DNA of 64,000 nt, taken from positions 1 through 64,000 of the forward strand of contig NZ_RWIM01000220.1 in the NCBI RefSeq assembly GCF_009764645.1, in the 5' to 3' direction. This stretch comes from Pseudomonas sp. PB106 (GTDB lineage: Bacteria; Pseudomonadota; Gammaproteobacteria; Pseudomonadales; Pseudomonadaceae). The translations under genes and the position numbers were made by a program. Below the pieces are notes generated by a model. That model did no database searches. It saw nothing but the letters and a program-made list of their open reading frames with translations, and was not told the origin of the DNA. The stretch's first letter is position 1, and every line of letters begins with the position of its first letter. This document shows positions 8,285 to 17,480 of this stretch, one piece after another.

Positions 8285-9294
8285 TGAAAGCGGCGCATCC
8301 CGAAGTTGTAGCAGCGAATCGCGTTAACCCCGGTGAGACCCTGCGCCAGGCCCGCGAAAGCAATGGCTGGTCGCTGGCCGAAGTGGCCCTCAAGCTCAAC
8401 CTCACCGTGACTTCCCTGAGCAATCTTGAAGCCGGCGCTTTCGACAAGTTGCCGGGGCATACCTTCGCTCGCGGTTACATTCGCGCCTACGCCAAATTGC
8501 TCGGCATGGACCAGACCGTACTGGTTCAGCAGTTCGACCAGTCCACCGGCACCGATTCCCAGGGCAGCAACGTGCATGCCCTCGGCCGTATCGAAGAGCC
8601 TGTGCGGGTTTCCCACACCATTTTGCGAATCGTCAGCCTGCTGTTGCTGATCGCGGTCATTGGCGGCGGTTTCGTCTGGTGGCAGGATCAGACCTCGCTG
8701 CGCACCAAGGACCTGACGTCTCTGGCGCCTGAGCACGTTGAAGTCGAAGGTGCCGACGGTACGACCCAGATTCATCCGATCGACGAGCCGGAAGACCAGG
8801 CTGTCGAGGAGAATCAGGCCGATAATTCGACAACACTGGCGTTGCCTCAGTCCGAAACCACCGCTGAATCGACTGGTGCCGAAGGCGCTGCTCCGGCCAT
8901 CACTCCAACTGCGCCGGCTGCAACGCCGACCGCCCCGGTTCATACACCGGCGCCGGTTGTCGCCACTCCGGCTACCCCAGCGCCGACCGTTACCGCTCCG
9001 GTTGTTCCTGCTGCTCCGGCAGCCACCGCAGAAGCGGCCGCACCCGTTGCTGGCGAAGGTCAGGTACAACTGCAGTTCAGCGCCGATTGCTGGGCACAGG
9101 TGACCGATGGTCGTGGCAAAGTGATCTTCAGTGGTCTCAAGCATAAAGGCGATAGCGTCAGCGTTTCCGGCAAACCGCCGCTTAACGTACGTTTGGGCGT
9201 AGCTCGTGCCGCACAGGTCAGCTACAACGGCCAACCGGTCGATATCGCTCCGTTCACCAGTGGCGAGACTGCTCGCCTGAAGTTGGGTCAATAA
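8281..9294 (+). CDS. rodZ: Cell-shape protein RodZ
   Basis: 337 residues. The cytoplasmic N-terminal helix-turn-helix (about 15-85: GETLRQARESNGWSLAEVAL) binds MreB in the family. A single membrane helix (about 110-130, LRIVSLLLLIAVIGGGFVWW), a Pro/Ala/Thr-rich periplasmic linker (about 190-255) and a C-terminal DUF4115 beta domain follow. RodZ links MreB filaments to the elongation machinery. Two consecutive ATG codons (8281, 8284) overlap the pilW stop; the first is used here. It is in one operon with pilW and ispG. Confidence 0.95.
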   Translation: MMKAAHPEVVAANRVNPGETLRQARESNGWSLAEVALKLNLTVTSLSNLEAGAFDKLPGHTFARGYIRAYAKLLGMDQTVLVQQFDQSTGTDSQGSNVHALGRIEEPVRVSHTILRIVSLLLLIAVIGGGFVWWQDQTSLRTKDLTSLAPEHVEVEGADGTTQIHPIDEPEDQAVEENQADNSTTLALPQSETTAESTGAEGAAPAITPTAPAATPTAPVHTPAPVVATPATPAPTVTAPVVPAAPAATAEAAAPVAGEGQVQLQFSADCWAQVTDGRGKVIFSGLKHKGDSVSVSGKPPLNVRLGVARAAQVSYNGQPVDIAPFTSGETARLKLGQ

Positions 9295-9297
9295 GTC

Positions 9298-10407
9298 ATG
9301 CACGGCGAATCTCCAATCAAACGTCGCGTTTCGCGCAAGATCTGGGTCGGCAACGTACCGGTGGGCGGCGATGCGCCGATCGCGGTGCAGAGCATGACCA
9401 ACAGTGACACCAATGACGTTGCCGCCACTGTTGCGCAAATCAATCGTCTGGAAGCCGCCGGCGTCGACATCGTTCGCGTTTCGGTGCCGGACATGGACGC
9501 CGCCGAGGCGTTCGGCAAGATCAAACAACTGGTCAAGGTGCCGCTGGTTGCCGACATCCACTTCGACTACAAGATCGCTTTGCGTGTCGCTGAACTGGGT
9601 GTGGATTGCCTGCGCATCAACCCGGGCAACATCGGTCGTGAAGACCGTGTTCGTGCGGTGGTCGATGCAGCGCGTGATCGCGGCATTCCGATCCGCATCG
9701 GCGTCAACGCCGGTTCGCTGGAAAAAGACCTGCAAAAGAAATACGGCGAGCCGACGCCCGCCGCGTTGGTCGAGTCCGCCCTGCGTCACGTCGAGCACCT
9801 CGAACGCCTGAATTTCCAGGACTTCAAGGTCAGCGTGAAAGCCTCCGACGTGTTCATGGCCGTTGAAGCCTACCGCCTGCTGGCTAAAGAAATCGTTCAG
9901 CCGCTGCACCTGGGGATCACCGAAGCCGGTGGATTGCGTTCGGGCACAGTGAAATCCGCCGTGGGCCTAGGTATGCTGCTCGCCGAGGGGATTGGCGATA
10001 CCATCCGCATCTCGCTCGCGGCCGACCCGGTCGAGGAAGTGAAGGTCGGTTACGACATTCTCAAGTCTTTGCATCTGCGTTCCCGTGGCATCAACTTCAT
10101 CGCCTGCCCGAGCTGCTCGCGGCAAAACTTCGATGTGGTCAAGACCATGAACGAGCTGGAAGGGCGCCTTGAAGACCTGCTGGTGCCGCTGGATGTCGCG
10201 GTGATCGGTTGTGTGGTCAACGGCCCCGGCGAAGCCAAGGAAGCCCATATCGGCTTGACCGGCGGCACGCCAAATCTGATTTACATCGACGGCAAGCCGG
10301 CGCAGAAACTGACGAATGACAATCTGGTGGACGAGCTGGAAAGGCTGATCCGCCAGAAAGCGGCCGAAAAGGTCGAAGCTGACGCTGCCGTAATCGCGCG
10401 CGGCTGA
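9298..10407 (+). CDS. ispG: 4-hydroxy-3-methylbut-2-enyl diphosphate synthase IspG
   Basis: 369 residues. The penultimate step of the MEP isoprenoid pathway: reductive conversion of MEcPP to HMBPP by a [4Fe-4S] enzyme. The cluster cysteines are visible in ACPSCSRQNFD and in IGCVVNGPGEA; the N-terminal TIM barrel starts at RKIWVGNVPVGG. Three bases separate it from rodZ. It depends on the ISC system encoded upstream and on flavodoxin or ferredoxin as electron donor. Confidence 0.97.
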   Translation: MHGESPIKRRVSRKIWVGNVPVGGDAPIAVQSMTNSDTNDVAATVAQINRLEAAGVDIVRVSVPDMDAAEAFGKIKQLVKVPLVADIHFDYKIALRVAELGVDCLRINPGNIGREDRVRAVVDAARDRGIPIRIGVNAGSLEKDLQKKYGEPTPAALVESALRHVEHLERLNFQDFKVSVKASDVFMAVEAYRLLAKEIVQPLHLGITEAGGLRSGTVKSAVGLGMLLAEGIGDTIRISLAADPVEEVKVGYDILKSLHLRSRGINFIACPSCSRQNFDVVKTMNELEGRLEDLLVPLDVAVIGCVVNGPGEAKEAHIGLTGGTPNLIYIDGKPAQKLTNDNLVDELERLIRQKAAEKVEADAAVIARG

Positions 10408-10444
10408 CCCTGACTGAAGAGCCGAACGAATTTAAGGATTTAAA

Positions 10445-11734
10445 GTGAGCAAGTCATTGCAAGCCATTCGTGGCATGAACGACATCCTGCCCGAACAGAC
10501 CCCGCTGTGGCGTTATTTCGAGGGCACCGTCGCGCGTCTGCTGGATAACTACGGTTACAAGCAGATCCGCATGCCGATCGTCGAGTTCACCGAGCTGTTC
10601 AAACGCTCGATCGGTGAAGTGACCGACATCGTCGAAAAAGAGATGTACACCTTCGAAGATCGCAACGGCGACTCCCTGACCCTGCGTCCGGAAGGTACTG
10701 CCGCGTGCGTGCGTGCGGTGCTCGAACACGGCATCACCGGCGGTGGTCAGGTGCAGAAACTCTGGTACATCGGTCCGATGTTCCGCCACGAGCGCCCGCA
10801 GAAAGGTCGTTATCGCCAGTTCCACCAGATCGGTCTGGAGGTGTTCAACCTCGACGGTCCGGACATCGACGCCGAACTGATCATCATGACCTGGCGCCTG
10901 TGGGGCGAGCTGGGCATCCGTGATGCGGTCAAGCTCGAACTCAACAGCCTGGGCACCAGCGAGTCCCGTGGTCGCTACCGTGAAGCGCTGGTCGAGTACC
11001 TCTCGGCGCACCACGACAAGCTCGACGAAGACAGCCAGCGTCGCCTGAAAACCAACCCGCTGCGCGTGCTCGACACGAAAAATGCCGACACCCAAGCAGT
11101 GCTGGTCGATGCGCCGAAGATGGCCGACTACCTCGACGATGAGTCCCGCGCGCACTTTGAAGGTTTGAAGTCGCGTCTGGATGCCGTCGGCATTCCGTAC
11201 GTGCTCAATCCGAAGCTGGTGCGTGGCCTCGATTACTACAGCAAAACCGTTTTCGAATGGGTCACCGACAAGCTCGGCGCCCAGGGTACTGTCTGCGCGG
11301 GCGGTCGTTATGACGGTCTGGTCGAGCAGATGGGCGGCAAGCCAACCACCGGCGTCGGTTTCGCCATGGGCATCGAGCGTCTGGTGCTGATGCTGGAAAC
11401 CCTTGAGCAGATCCCGGAAGAAATTTCCCGTCAGGTCGACGTCTACCTTTGCGCCTTCGGTGAAGAAGCCGAGCTGGCCGGTCTGGCCTTGGCTGAACGT
11501 GTTCGTGATCAACTTCCAAACCTGCGCCTGCAAGTCAATGCCGGCGCCGGCAGCTTCAAAAGCCAGTTCAAGAAGGCCGACAAGAGCGGTGCGCTGTACG
11601 CACTGATCCTCGGTGACGACGAAATGGCCCAGCAAGTGGTAGGTTTCAAACCCCTGCGTGGCCAGGGCGAACAACAAAGCATTGCCTGGGATGCGCTCGC
11701 CGCTCACCTGGCCACCTGCGTCGTGCAGGGTTGA
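10445..11734 (+). CDS. hisS: Histidine--tRNA ligase
   Basis: 429 residues from a GTG start at 10445, with taaggat (10433-10439) as ribosome binding site. Class II synthetase: motif 2 in WYIGPMFRHERPQKGRYRQFHQIGLE, the histidine-specific loops LVRGLDYYSKTVFEW and AGGRYDGL, motif 3 in GFAMGIERL, and a C-terminal anticodon-binding domain from about 330. It charges tRNA-His. It lies in the same run of genes as ispG and yfgM. Confidence 0.98.
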   Translation: MSKSLQAIRGMNDILPEQTPLWRYFEGTVARLLDNYGYKQIRMPIVEFTELFKRSIGEVTDIVEKEMYTFEDRNGDSLTLRPEGTAACVRAVLEHGITGGGQVQKLWYIGPMFRHERPQKGRYRQFHQIGLEVFNLDGPDIDAELIIMTWRLWGELGIRDAVKLELNSLGTSESRGRYREALVEYLSAHHDKLDEDSQRRLKTNPLRVLDTKNADTQAVLVDAPKMADYLDDESRAHFEGLKSRLDAVGIPYVLNPKLVRGLDYYSKTVFEWVTDKLGAQGTVCAGGRYDGLVEQMGGKPTTGVGFAMGIERLVLMLETLEQIPEEISRQVDVYLCAFGEEAELAGLALAERVRDQLPNLRLQVNAGAGSFKSQFKKADKSGALYALILGDDEMAQQVVGFKPLRGQGEQQSIAWDALAAHLATCVVQG

Positions 11735-11775
11735 AGCTGTCCAAACAGCCGATTTAGCGATTAAGGAGTATTGGG

Positions 11776-12417
11776 GTGTCGAGTACCGAAGACGAACAGT
11801 TGGCGGATTTGAAGGACTGGTGGACACGCAACGGCAAACCTCTGGTCACCGGCGGCCTGTTGGCGCTGGTCATCGTGTTCGGCTGGCAGGCATATCACAA
11901 ATACCAGAGCAACCAGTCGCAAGGCGCCTCGGTGCTCTATCAGCAATTGCTGGAAACCACGCTGACGCCTGACGGCAAGCCTGATGCTGCCCGTGTGGCG
12001 GATCTGGCCGGCAAGCTCAACAGCGAGTTCGGCGGTTCCGCCTATGCGCAGTACGGCAGCCTGTTCGTGGCCAAAGTGGCTGTGGACAGCGGCAAGCTGG
12101 ACGACGCCGCGACCGAGCTGAAAGCCATCGTCGACAAACCGGCCAACCCGGCGCTGGGCGAAATCGCCCGTCAGCGTCTGGCGCAGGTACTCGGCGCACA
12201 GAACAAGGCTGAAGATGCCCTGAAACTGCTTGACGGCGACGCCGACAAAGCGTTCCTGGCGACTCGCGAAGAACTCAAGGGCGACCTGCTGGTGCAGCTG
12301 GGTCGTACCGATGACGCGAACAAGGCGTATCAAAAAGCCAAGGCGGCACTGTCGGATGAAGCGGCGGTCGGTGGCCTTCAAATCAAGCTCGACGACCTGG
12401 CCAAAGGGGATGCGTGA
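11776..12417 (+). CDS. yfgM: Inner-membrane ancillary SecYEG translocon subunit YfgM
   Basis: 213 residues from GTG 11776, with aaggag at 11763-11768. A short cytoplasmic N-terminus (STEDEQLADLKDWW), one membrane helix (about 22-42, LVTGGLLALVIVFGWQAYH) and a periplasmic TPR-like domain match YfgM. In E. coli it associates with PpiD at SecYEG and helps hand proteins to periplasmic chaperones. Its stop overlaps the bamB start, so outer-membrane assembly genes are grouped here. Confidence 0.9.
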   Translation: MSSTEDEQLADLKDWWTRNGKPLVTGGLLALVIVFGWQAYHKYQSNQSQGASVLYQQLLETTLTPDGKPDAARVADLAGKLNSEFGGSAYAQYGSLFVAKVAVDSGKLDDAATELKAIVDKPANPALGEIARQRLAQVLGAQNKAEDALKLLDGDADKAFLATREELKGDLLVQLGRTDDANKAYQKAKAALSDEAAVGGLQIKLDDLAKGDA

Positions 12418-13561
12418 CGTGATCCGTTGGAAGCATGCAGCATTGCTGGCTCTGGCCCTTCTGGCCGCGGGTTGCAGCAGCAACAGCAAAAAAGAATTGC
12501 CACCGGCTGAACTGACCGACTTCAAAGAAGAAGTGGTTCTGCAAAAGCAGTGGAGTCGTTCGATCGGTGACGGTCAGGGCGAAACCTACAACATGCTGGT
12601 GCCGGCGATCGACGGTGACACCATCTACGCCGCCGATGTGACCGGTGTAGTGATGGCCATGGATCGCGGCAATGGCGACGTGAAATGGAAGCAGGATCTT
12701 GATCTGCCTGTCTCCGGCGCTGTCGGCGTTGGTTATGGTCTGGTTCTGATCGGCACCCTGCGTGGCGAAGTCGTTGCTCTGGACACCAGCAACGGTGAAG
12801 AGAAGTGGCGCGCACGCGTCAACAGTGAAGTTCTCGCGCCACCAGCCAACAACGGTGACGTTGTGGTTGTGCAGACTCAGGACGATCGTCTGATTGGTCT
12901 GGATGCATCGACCGGTACTCAGCGCTGGGTGTATGACAGCACTCCGGCCGTACTGACCCTGCGTGGCACCAGTGCCCCGCTGGTCACCAATCGCCTCGCG
13001 GTGGCTGGGCTGTCGACCGGTAAAGTAGTCGCTCTGGATATTTCCAACGGCGTGCCGGTTTGGGAACAGCGCATTGCGATTCCACAGGGTCGTTCGGAGC
13101 TGGAGCGCGTGGTCGACATCGACGGCGGCCTGCTGCTGTCCGGCGGTACCTTGTACGTTGCCAGCTATCAGGGGCGCGTTGCGGCACTGGATCTGGAAAG
13201 CGGTCGTCAACTCTGGCAGCGCGATGCGTCGAGCTACGCCGGTATCGCTCAAGGTTTCGGCAGCGTCTACGTGAGCCTGTCCTCGGGCACCGTTGAAGGC
13301 GTCGACGAACGTTCCACCACTGCATTGTGGAGCAACGATTCGCTGGCTCGCCGTCAACTGTCGGCTCCGGAAGTGTTCTCCAGCTATGTAGCAGTAGGTG
13401 ACCTGGAAGGTTATCTGCACCTGCTGAGTCAGGTTGACGGTCGTTTCGTCGGCCGTGAGCGCATCGACAGCGACGGCCTGCGTGCCCGTCCGCTGGTGGT
13501 GGGTGACACGATTTATGTGTATGGCAACAGCGGCAAACTGGAAGCCCTGACCATCAAGTAA
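12410..13561 (+). CDS. bamB: Outer membrane assembly lipoprotein BamB
   Basis: 383 residues. Lipoprotein signal with lipobox LAAGCSSN, then an eight-bladed PQQ-like beta propeller (recurrent motifs such as VVALDTSNGEEKWRAR, LIGLDASTGTQRWVYD, VAALDLESGRQLWQRD). It is a subunit of the BAM complex, binds BamA and helps insert beta-barrel proteins. ATG 12410 overlaps the yfgM stop; a GTG three codons later is the alternative start. It ends before a terminator at 13645. Confidence 0.96.
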   Translation: MRDVIRWKHAALLALALLAAGCSSNSKKELPPAELTDFKEEVVLQKQWSRSIGDGQGETYNMLVPAIDGDTIYAADVTGVVMAMDRGNGDVKWKQDLDLPVSGAVGVGYGLVLIGTLRGEVVALDTSNGEEKWRARVNSEVLAPPANNGDVVVVQTQDDRLIGLDASTGTQRWVYDSTPAVLTLRGTSAPLVTNRLAVAGLSTGKVVALDISNGVPVWEQRIAIPQGRSELERVVDIDGGLLLSGGTLYVASYQGRVAALDLESGRQLWQRDASSYAGIAQGFGSVYVSLSSGTVEGVDERSTTALWSNDSLARRQLSAPEVFSSYVAVGDLEGYLHLLSQVDGRFVGRERIDSDGLRARPLVVGDTIYVYGNSGKLEALTIK

Positions 13562-13644
13562 CAACTATGCTTGGGGATAACACCCCAGGCAGCTTCACTT
13601 GTGGAAGTGGACCTGTTCACTCCCGCAGTGTTGCCCCGAGCACC

Positions 13645-13670
13645 AGCCGCTGCCTCGCAGCGGCTTTTGT
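13645..13670 (+). terminator. Rho-independent terminator after bamB
   Basis: AGCCGCTGC (13645-13653), loop CTC, GCAGCGGCT (13657-13665), followed by TTTGT. Nine perfect pairs. Confidence 0.75.
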
Positions 13671-13700
13671 ATTTTCTGAAATAACGAAGTGGAGAGCCGC

Positions 13701-15173
13701 ATGGTTCCCGTAATCGCCCTGGTGGGCCGACCGAACGTCGGCAAATCCACCTTGTTCAACCGCCTGACCAGGACTCGCGACGCCATCGTCGGCGACTTGT
13801 CCGGTCTGACCCGTGATCGCCAGTACGGTGAGGCCAAGTGGCAAGGGCGTTCCTACATTCTGATCGACACCGGCGGTATCTCCGGTGACGAGCATGGTAT
13901 GGACGAAAAAATGGCCGAGCAGTCGTTGCTGGCCATTGAAGAAGCTGATGTTGTGCTGTTCCTGGTAGATGCCAAGGCCGGTTTTACCGCCGCCGACCAG
14001 ATGATCGCCGAACACCTGCGCAAACGTAACAAGCGTTCCCACGTGGTCGCCAACAAGGTCGACAACATCGACCCGGAAATGGCCCGCGCCGAATTCGCTC
14101 CGCTGGGTATGGGCCACGCGATCCCGATCGCCGGTGCTCACGGCCGTGGCATCACGCAGTTGCTGGAAGCCGCCCTGGGCGACTTCCCGCGCGATGATGA
14201 CGAGCTGGCGGAAGGCGAAGAGGAAGAAGTCGTTGCCGAAGGCGAGGAAGCCAAGCGCATTCCTGGTCCGAGCGAAAAGGATGGCATCAAGATCGCCATC
14301 ATCGGCCGTCCTAACGTCGGCAAGTCGACCCTGGTCAACCGCATGCTCGGTGAAGACCGGGTCATCGTTTATGACCAACCTGGCACCACCCGCGACAGTA
14401 TCTACATCCCGTTCGAACGCAATGAAGAGAAGTACACGCTGATCGACACCGCGGGTGTGCGCAAGCGCGGCAAGATCCACGAAGAAGTCGAAAAATTCTC
14501 CGTGGTGAAAACCCTGCAGGCGATCAAAGACGCCAACGTGGTGATCTTCGTGATGGACGCCCGCGAAGGCGTGGTCGATCACGACCTCAATCTGCTCGGT
14601 TTTGCCATCGAGTCGGGTCGTGCGCTGGTCATCGCGATCAACAAGTGGGACGGCATGACGCCAAGCGAGCGCGACTACGTCAAGGTCGAGCTGCAGCGTC
14701 GCCTGTTCTTCGTTGATTACGCCGACATCCACTTCATCTCGGCACTGCACGGCACGGGCGTGGGCAACCTCTACGCTTCGGTGCAGAACTCGTTCAAGTC
14801 GGCGGTTACCCGCTGGCCGACCAACCGTCTGACCCAGATTCTGGAAGATGCGGTTGGCGAGCACGCGCCACCGATGGTCAACAACCGCCGGATCAAGCTG
14901 CGTTACGCCCACTTGGGTGGTGCCAACCCGCCGATCATCGTGATCCACGGTAACCAGATCGAGAAAGTGCCGAAGTCGTATGTGCGCTATCTGGAGAACA
15001 CTTACCGCCGTGTGCTGAAGCTGGTCGGTACGCCGATCCGCATCGAGTTCAAGGGTGGCGAGAACCCGTACGAAGGCAACAAGACTGCGCTGACCGACCG
15101 CCAGGTCAACAAGAAGCGTCGTTTGATGTCGCACCACAAGAAAGCCGACAAGAAGCGCCGCGACAAGAAATAA
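13701..15173 (+). CDS. der: Ribosome-associated GTPase Der (EngA)
   Basis: 490 residues starting MVPVIALVGRPNVGKST; an upstream in-frame start would add only four residues. Two tandem Era-like GTPase domains each carry the P-loop GRPNVGKST (about 7-15 and again about 200), DTGG/DTAG switch II and NKVD/NKWD motifs, followed by a KH-like domain. It acts in late assembly of the 50S subunit. The linker between G domains is very acidic (EGEEEEVVAEGEE), and the C-terminus is very basic (KKRRLMSHHKKADKKRRDKK). Confidence 0.98.
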   Translation: MVPVIALVGRPNVGKSTLFNRLTRTRDAIVGDLSGLTRDRQYGEAKWQGRSYILIDTGGISGDEHGMDEKMAEQSLLAIEEADVVLFLVDAKAGFTAADQMIAEHLRKRNKRSHVVANKVDNIDPEMARAEFAPLGMGHAIPIAGAHGRGITQLLEAALGDFPRDDDELAEGEEEEVVAEGEEAKRIPGPSEKDGIKIAIIGRPNVGKSTLVNRMLGEDRVIVYDQPGTTRDSIYIPFERNEEKYTLIDTAGVRKRGKIHEEVEKFSVVKTLQAIKDANVVIFVMDAREGVVDHDLNLLGFAIESGRALVIAINKWDGMTPSERDYVKVELQRRLFFVDYADIHFISALHGTGVGNLYASVQNSFKSAVTRWPTNRLTQILEDAVGEHAPPMVNNRRIKLRYAHLGGANPPIIVIHGNQIEKVPKSYVRYLENTYRRVLKLVGTPIRIEFKGGENPYEGNKTALTDRQVNKKRRLMSHHKKADKKRRDKK

Positions 15174-15185
15174 GGTCGCTGGCTG

Positions 15186-15299
15186 TTGATCGTTCCCATG
15201 CTCCGCGTGGGAATGTATCCCGTGACGCTCTGCGTCACAAAGCGGCGGACGCAGAGGCGTCCAAGGCTGCATTCCCACGCAGAGCGTGGGAACGATCAA
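15186..15299. repeat. Long inverted repeat of the gatcgttccca family
   Basis: The left end (15186-15215, ttgatcgttcccatgctccg...) and right end (15270-15299, ...cgtgggaacgatcaa) are near-perfect inverted copies. Inside, gtgacgctctgcgtcac is a second palindrome and ggacgcagaggcgtcc a third. A minimal form of the same element is at 31723-31755. Confidence 0.8.
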
Positions 15300-15306
15300 T
15301 ATGAGA

Positions 15307-15334
15307 GAAGGGTGCCATCCGGCGCCCTTTTTTT
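15307..15334 (+). terminator. Rho-independent terminator after der
   Basis: GGGTGCC (15310-15316), loop ATCC, GGCGCCC (15321-15327, one G-T pair) and seven T residues. Confidence 0.8.
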
Positions 15335-15408
15335 ATGGGCGCCGGATGGGCTATCCTCGGGCTCTCCCGCGCCGTCGTCAGAGCCGGGTGTTGAGCAGGG
15401 AATCCCCC

Positions 15409-16557
15409 ATGATCACCAGCAAGCTGCCGAATGTCGGCATCACTATTTTCACGCAGATGTCTCAGCTGGCCGCGCAAACCGGCGCGATCAACCTGTCGCA
15501 GGGTTTTCCTGATTTTGACGGCCCGCAGGCGCTGCGCGATGCGGTCGGTCGGCACATTGCCGGTGGTCATAACCAATATTCGCCAATGACCGGTCTGCCG
15601 GCGCTGCGTGAGCAGATCGCCGCAAAGATCGCCCGTAGCTATGGTGTCACCGTCGATGCTGACAACGAAGTGACCGTGACGCCGGGCGCGACCCAGGCGA
15701 TCTTCTGTGCGATTCAGGCAGTTATCCACAGCGGCGACGAAGTCATCGTTTTTGATCCGTGCTACGACAGCTACGCACCGGCGACGGAATTGGCCGGTGG
15801 TCGTTGCGTGCATGTACAGCTGAATCCGGACGACTTCTCCATTGATTTCGACCAGCTCGCTGCGGCCCTGAGCCCGCGCACGAAAATGATCGTTATCAAC
15901 ACCCCGCACAACCCGAGCGGCGCCCTGATCAGCCGTGCGGAACTGGACCAACTGGCGGCGCTGATCCGCGATCGCGACATCTATCTGCTCAGCGATGAAG
16001 TCTACGAACACCTGGTGTTCGACGACGTGCCCCACGTCAGCGTGCTTGCTCACGAAGAGTTGTATCCGCGTGCGTTCGTGGTCAGCTCGTTCGGCAAGAC
16101 CTATCACGTTACTGGCTGGAAAACCGGTTACGTCGTCGCGCCACCGGCGCTGACCGCCGAGTTGCGCAAAGTCCATCAGTACGTCAGTTTCTGCGGCGTG
16201 ACCCCGCTGCAATACGCGCTGGCCGACTACATGGCCGAGCACCCTGAACACGTCGAAGAGTTGCCGGGTTTCTATCAGGCCAAACGCGATCTGTTCTGTG
16301 ATCTGCTGGCACCGTCGCGCTTCACCTTCAAACGTGTCAGCGGCACTTATTTCCAGTTGGTCGATTACTCGCAGATCCGTCCTGATCTGAGTGACGTCGA
16401 GATGGCGATGTGGATGACCCGCGAGCACGGCGTGGCGAGTATTCCGGTGTCGGTCTTCTATCAGAATCCACCCGAACGCCAGCGCCTGGTGCGTCTGTGC
16501 TTTGCCAAACGCGAGGAGACGCTGCGTGAAGCGGCGGCAAAACTATGCGTGATCTGA
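15409..16557 (+). CDS. PLP-dependent methionine/glutamine aminotransferase (YbdL type)
   Basis: 382 residues starting MITSKLPNVGITIFTQMS. Fold type I aminotransferase: NLSQGFPDFDGP near the N-terminus, NTPHNPSGA, and the PLP lysine in SSFGKTYHVTGWKTGY. It resembles E. coli YbdL, which transaminates methionine and aromatic amino acids; relatives use glutamine as amino donor. Its last 13 bases overlap the next gene, an omega-amidase. Such pairs are known: transamination with glutamine yields 2-oxoglutaramate, which the amidase hydrolyses. An upstream extension (from 15286) falls in terminator sequence and was rejected. Confidence 0.88.
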   Translation: MITSKLPNVGITIFTQMSQLAAQTGAINLSQGFPDFDGPQALRDAVGRHIAGGHNQYSPMTGLPALREQIAAKIARSYGVTVDADNEVTVTPGATQAIFCAIQAVIHSGDEVIVFDPCYDSYAPATELAGGRCVHVQLNPDDFSIDFDQLAAALSPRTKMIVINTPHNPSGALISRAELDQLAALIRDRDIYLLSDEVYEHLVFDDVPHVSVLAHEELYPRAFVVSSFGKTYHVTGWKTGYVVAPPALTAELRKVHQYVSFCGVTPLQYALADYMAEHPEHVEELPGFYQAKRDLFCDLLAPSRFTFKRVSGTYFQLVDYSQIRPDLSDVEMAMWMTREHGVASIPVSVFYQNPPERQRLVRLCFAKREETLREAAAKLCVI

Positions 16558-17336
16558 GTGCGTTACCCGATCTGAACCTGGCGCTGATCCAGACCAGCCT
16601 GGCCTGGCACGACCGTCAGGCCAACTTCGAACACTTCGAGCTGTTGCTGGAACAGGCGCAGGGCGCGGATCTGATCATCCTGCCGGAGATGTTCACCACC
16701 GGTTTCTCCATGGAATCGGAAACCCTCGCCGAGCCCGAGAACGGTCCGAGCCACAAATGGCTGCGGACGCAGGCCGCTAAATTGAATGCGGTGATCACCG
16801 GCAGCGTAATCATCCAGGCCGCTGACGGCAGCCATCGCAATCGCTTGCTGTGGGCACGGCCGGACGGCGAAGTGCTGCATTACGACAAGCGTCATTTGTT
16901 CCGCATGGCCGGAGAGCACAACCATTACACGCCCGGCGAACGGCAGGTGCAGTTCGAGCTCAAGGGCTGGCGGATCCGGCCGTTGATTTGCTACGACCTG
17001 CGTTTCCCGGTGTGGAGTCGTGATTCGCAGGATACTGATCTGCTGCTGTACACCGCCAACTGGCCTGGGGCGCGACGGTTGCACTGGAATCGACTGTTGC
17101 CGGCACGGGCCATCGAAAACCTCTGCTACGTAGCGGCGGTGAATCGCGTTGGCACCGACGGCAAGGGCTTTGCCTACACCGGTGACAGTCAGGTGCTGGA
17201 TTTCCAGGGCGAGAGCTTGCTGGCGGCAGGGGAGGCGGACGGCGTGTTCAAGGTGGTGCTGGAAGCGGCGCCATTGGCGGCTTATCGCGAGCGCTTTCCG
17301 GCGAATCTGGATGCCGATACCTTCGAGTTCACCTGA
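16545..17336 (+). CDS. Omega-amidase of the nitrilase superfamily (YafV type)
   Basis: 263 residues. The catalytic triad of the nitrilase fold is visible: Glu in ILPEMFTTGFS, Lys in YDKRHLFRM, Cys in LICYDLRFPVW. YafV-type enzymes hydrolyse 2-oxoglutaramate to 2-oxoglutarate and ammonia. The 13-base overlap with the upstream aminotransferase gene suggests coupled translation and a shared pathway, probably methionine salvage or glutamine-dependent transamination. Substrate choice is inferred from the family and the neighbour. Confidence 0.88.
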   Translation: MRDLSALPDLNLALIQTSLAWHDRQANFEHFELLLEQAQGADLIILPEMFTTGFSMESETLAEPENGPSHKWLRTQAAKLNAVITGSVIIQAADGSHRNRLLWARPDGEVLHYDKRHLFRMAGEHNHYTPGERQVQFELKGWRIRPLICYDLRFPVWSRDSQDTDLLLYTANWPGARRLHWNRLLPARAIENLCYVAAVNRVGTDGKGFAYTGDSQVLDFQGESLLAAGEADGVFKVVLEAAPLAAYRERFPANLDADTFEFT

Positions 17337-17340
17337 AAAG

Positions 17341-17420
17341 CAAAAGATCGCAGTCTTCGGCAGCTCCTACATTGGGATGTCGCTCACCCAGTAGGAGCTG
17401 CCGAAGGCTGCGATCTTTTG
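17341..17420. repeat. REPIN (inverted REP pair)
   Basis: caaaagatcgcagtcttcgg...(17341-17370) and its inverted copy (17391-17420) differ at one base and enclose 20 bases. Same family as 1, 21889 and 44426. Confidence 0.85.
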
Positions 17421-17430
17421 ATCTTCAACA

Positions 17431-17464
17431 AAAAGGCCCCGAAGCTTTCACTTCGGGGCCTTTT
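17431..17464. terminator. Bidirectional terminator between the amidase gene and leuA
   Basis: AAAAGGCCCCGAAG (17431-17444), loop CTTTCA, CTTCGGGGCCTTTT (17451-17464): 14 perfect pairs with T-runs on both strands. It serves the converging genes on each side. Confidence 0.9.
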
Positions 17465-17480
17465 GCGTTTCAGCAGTCGA

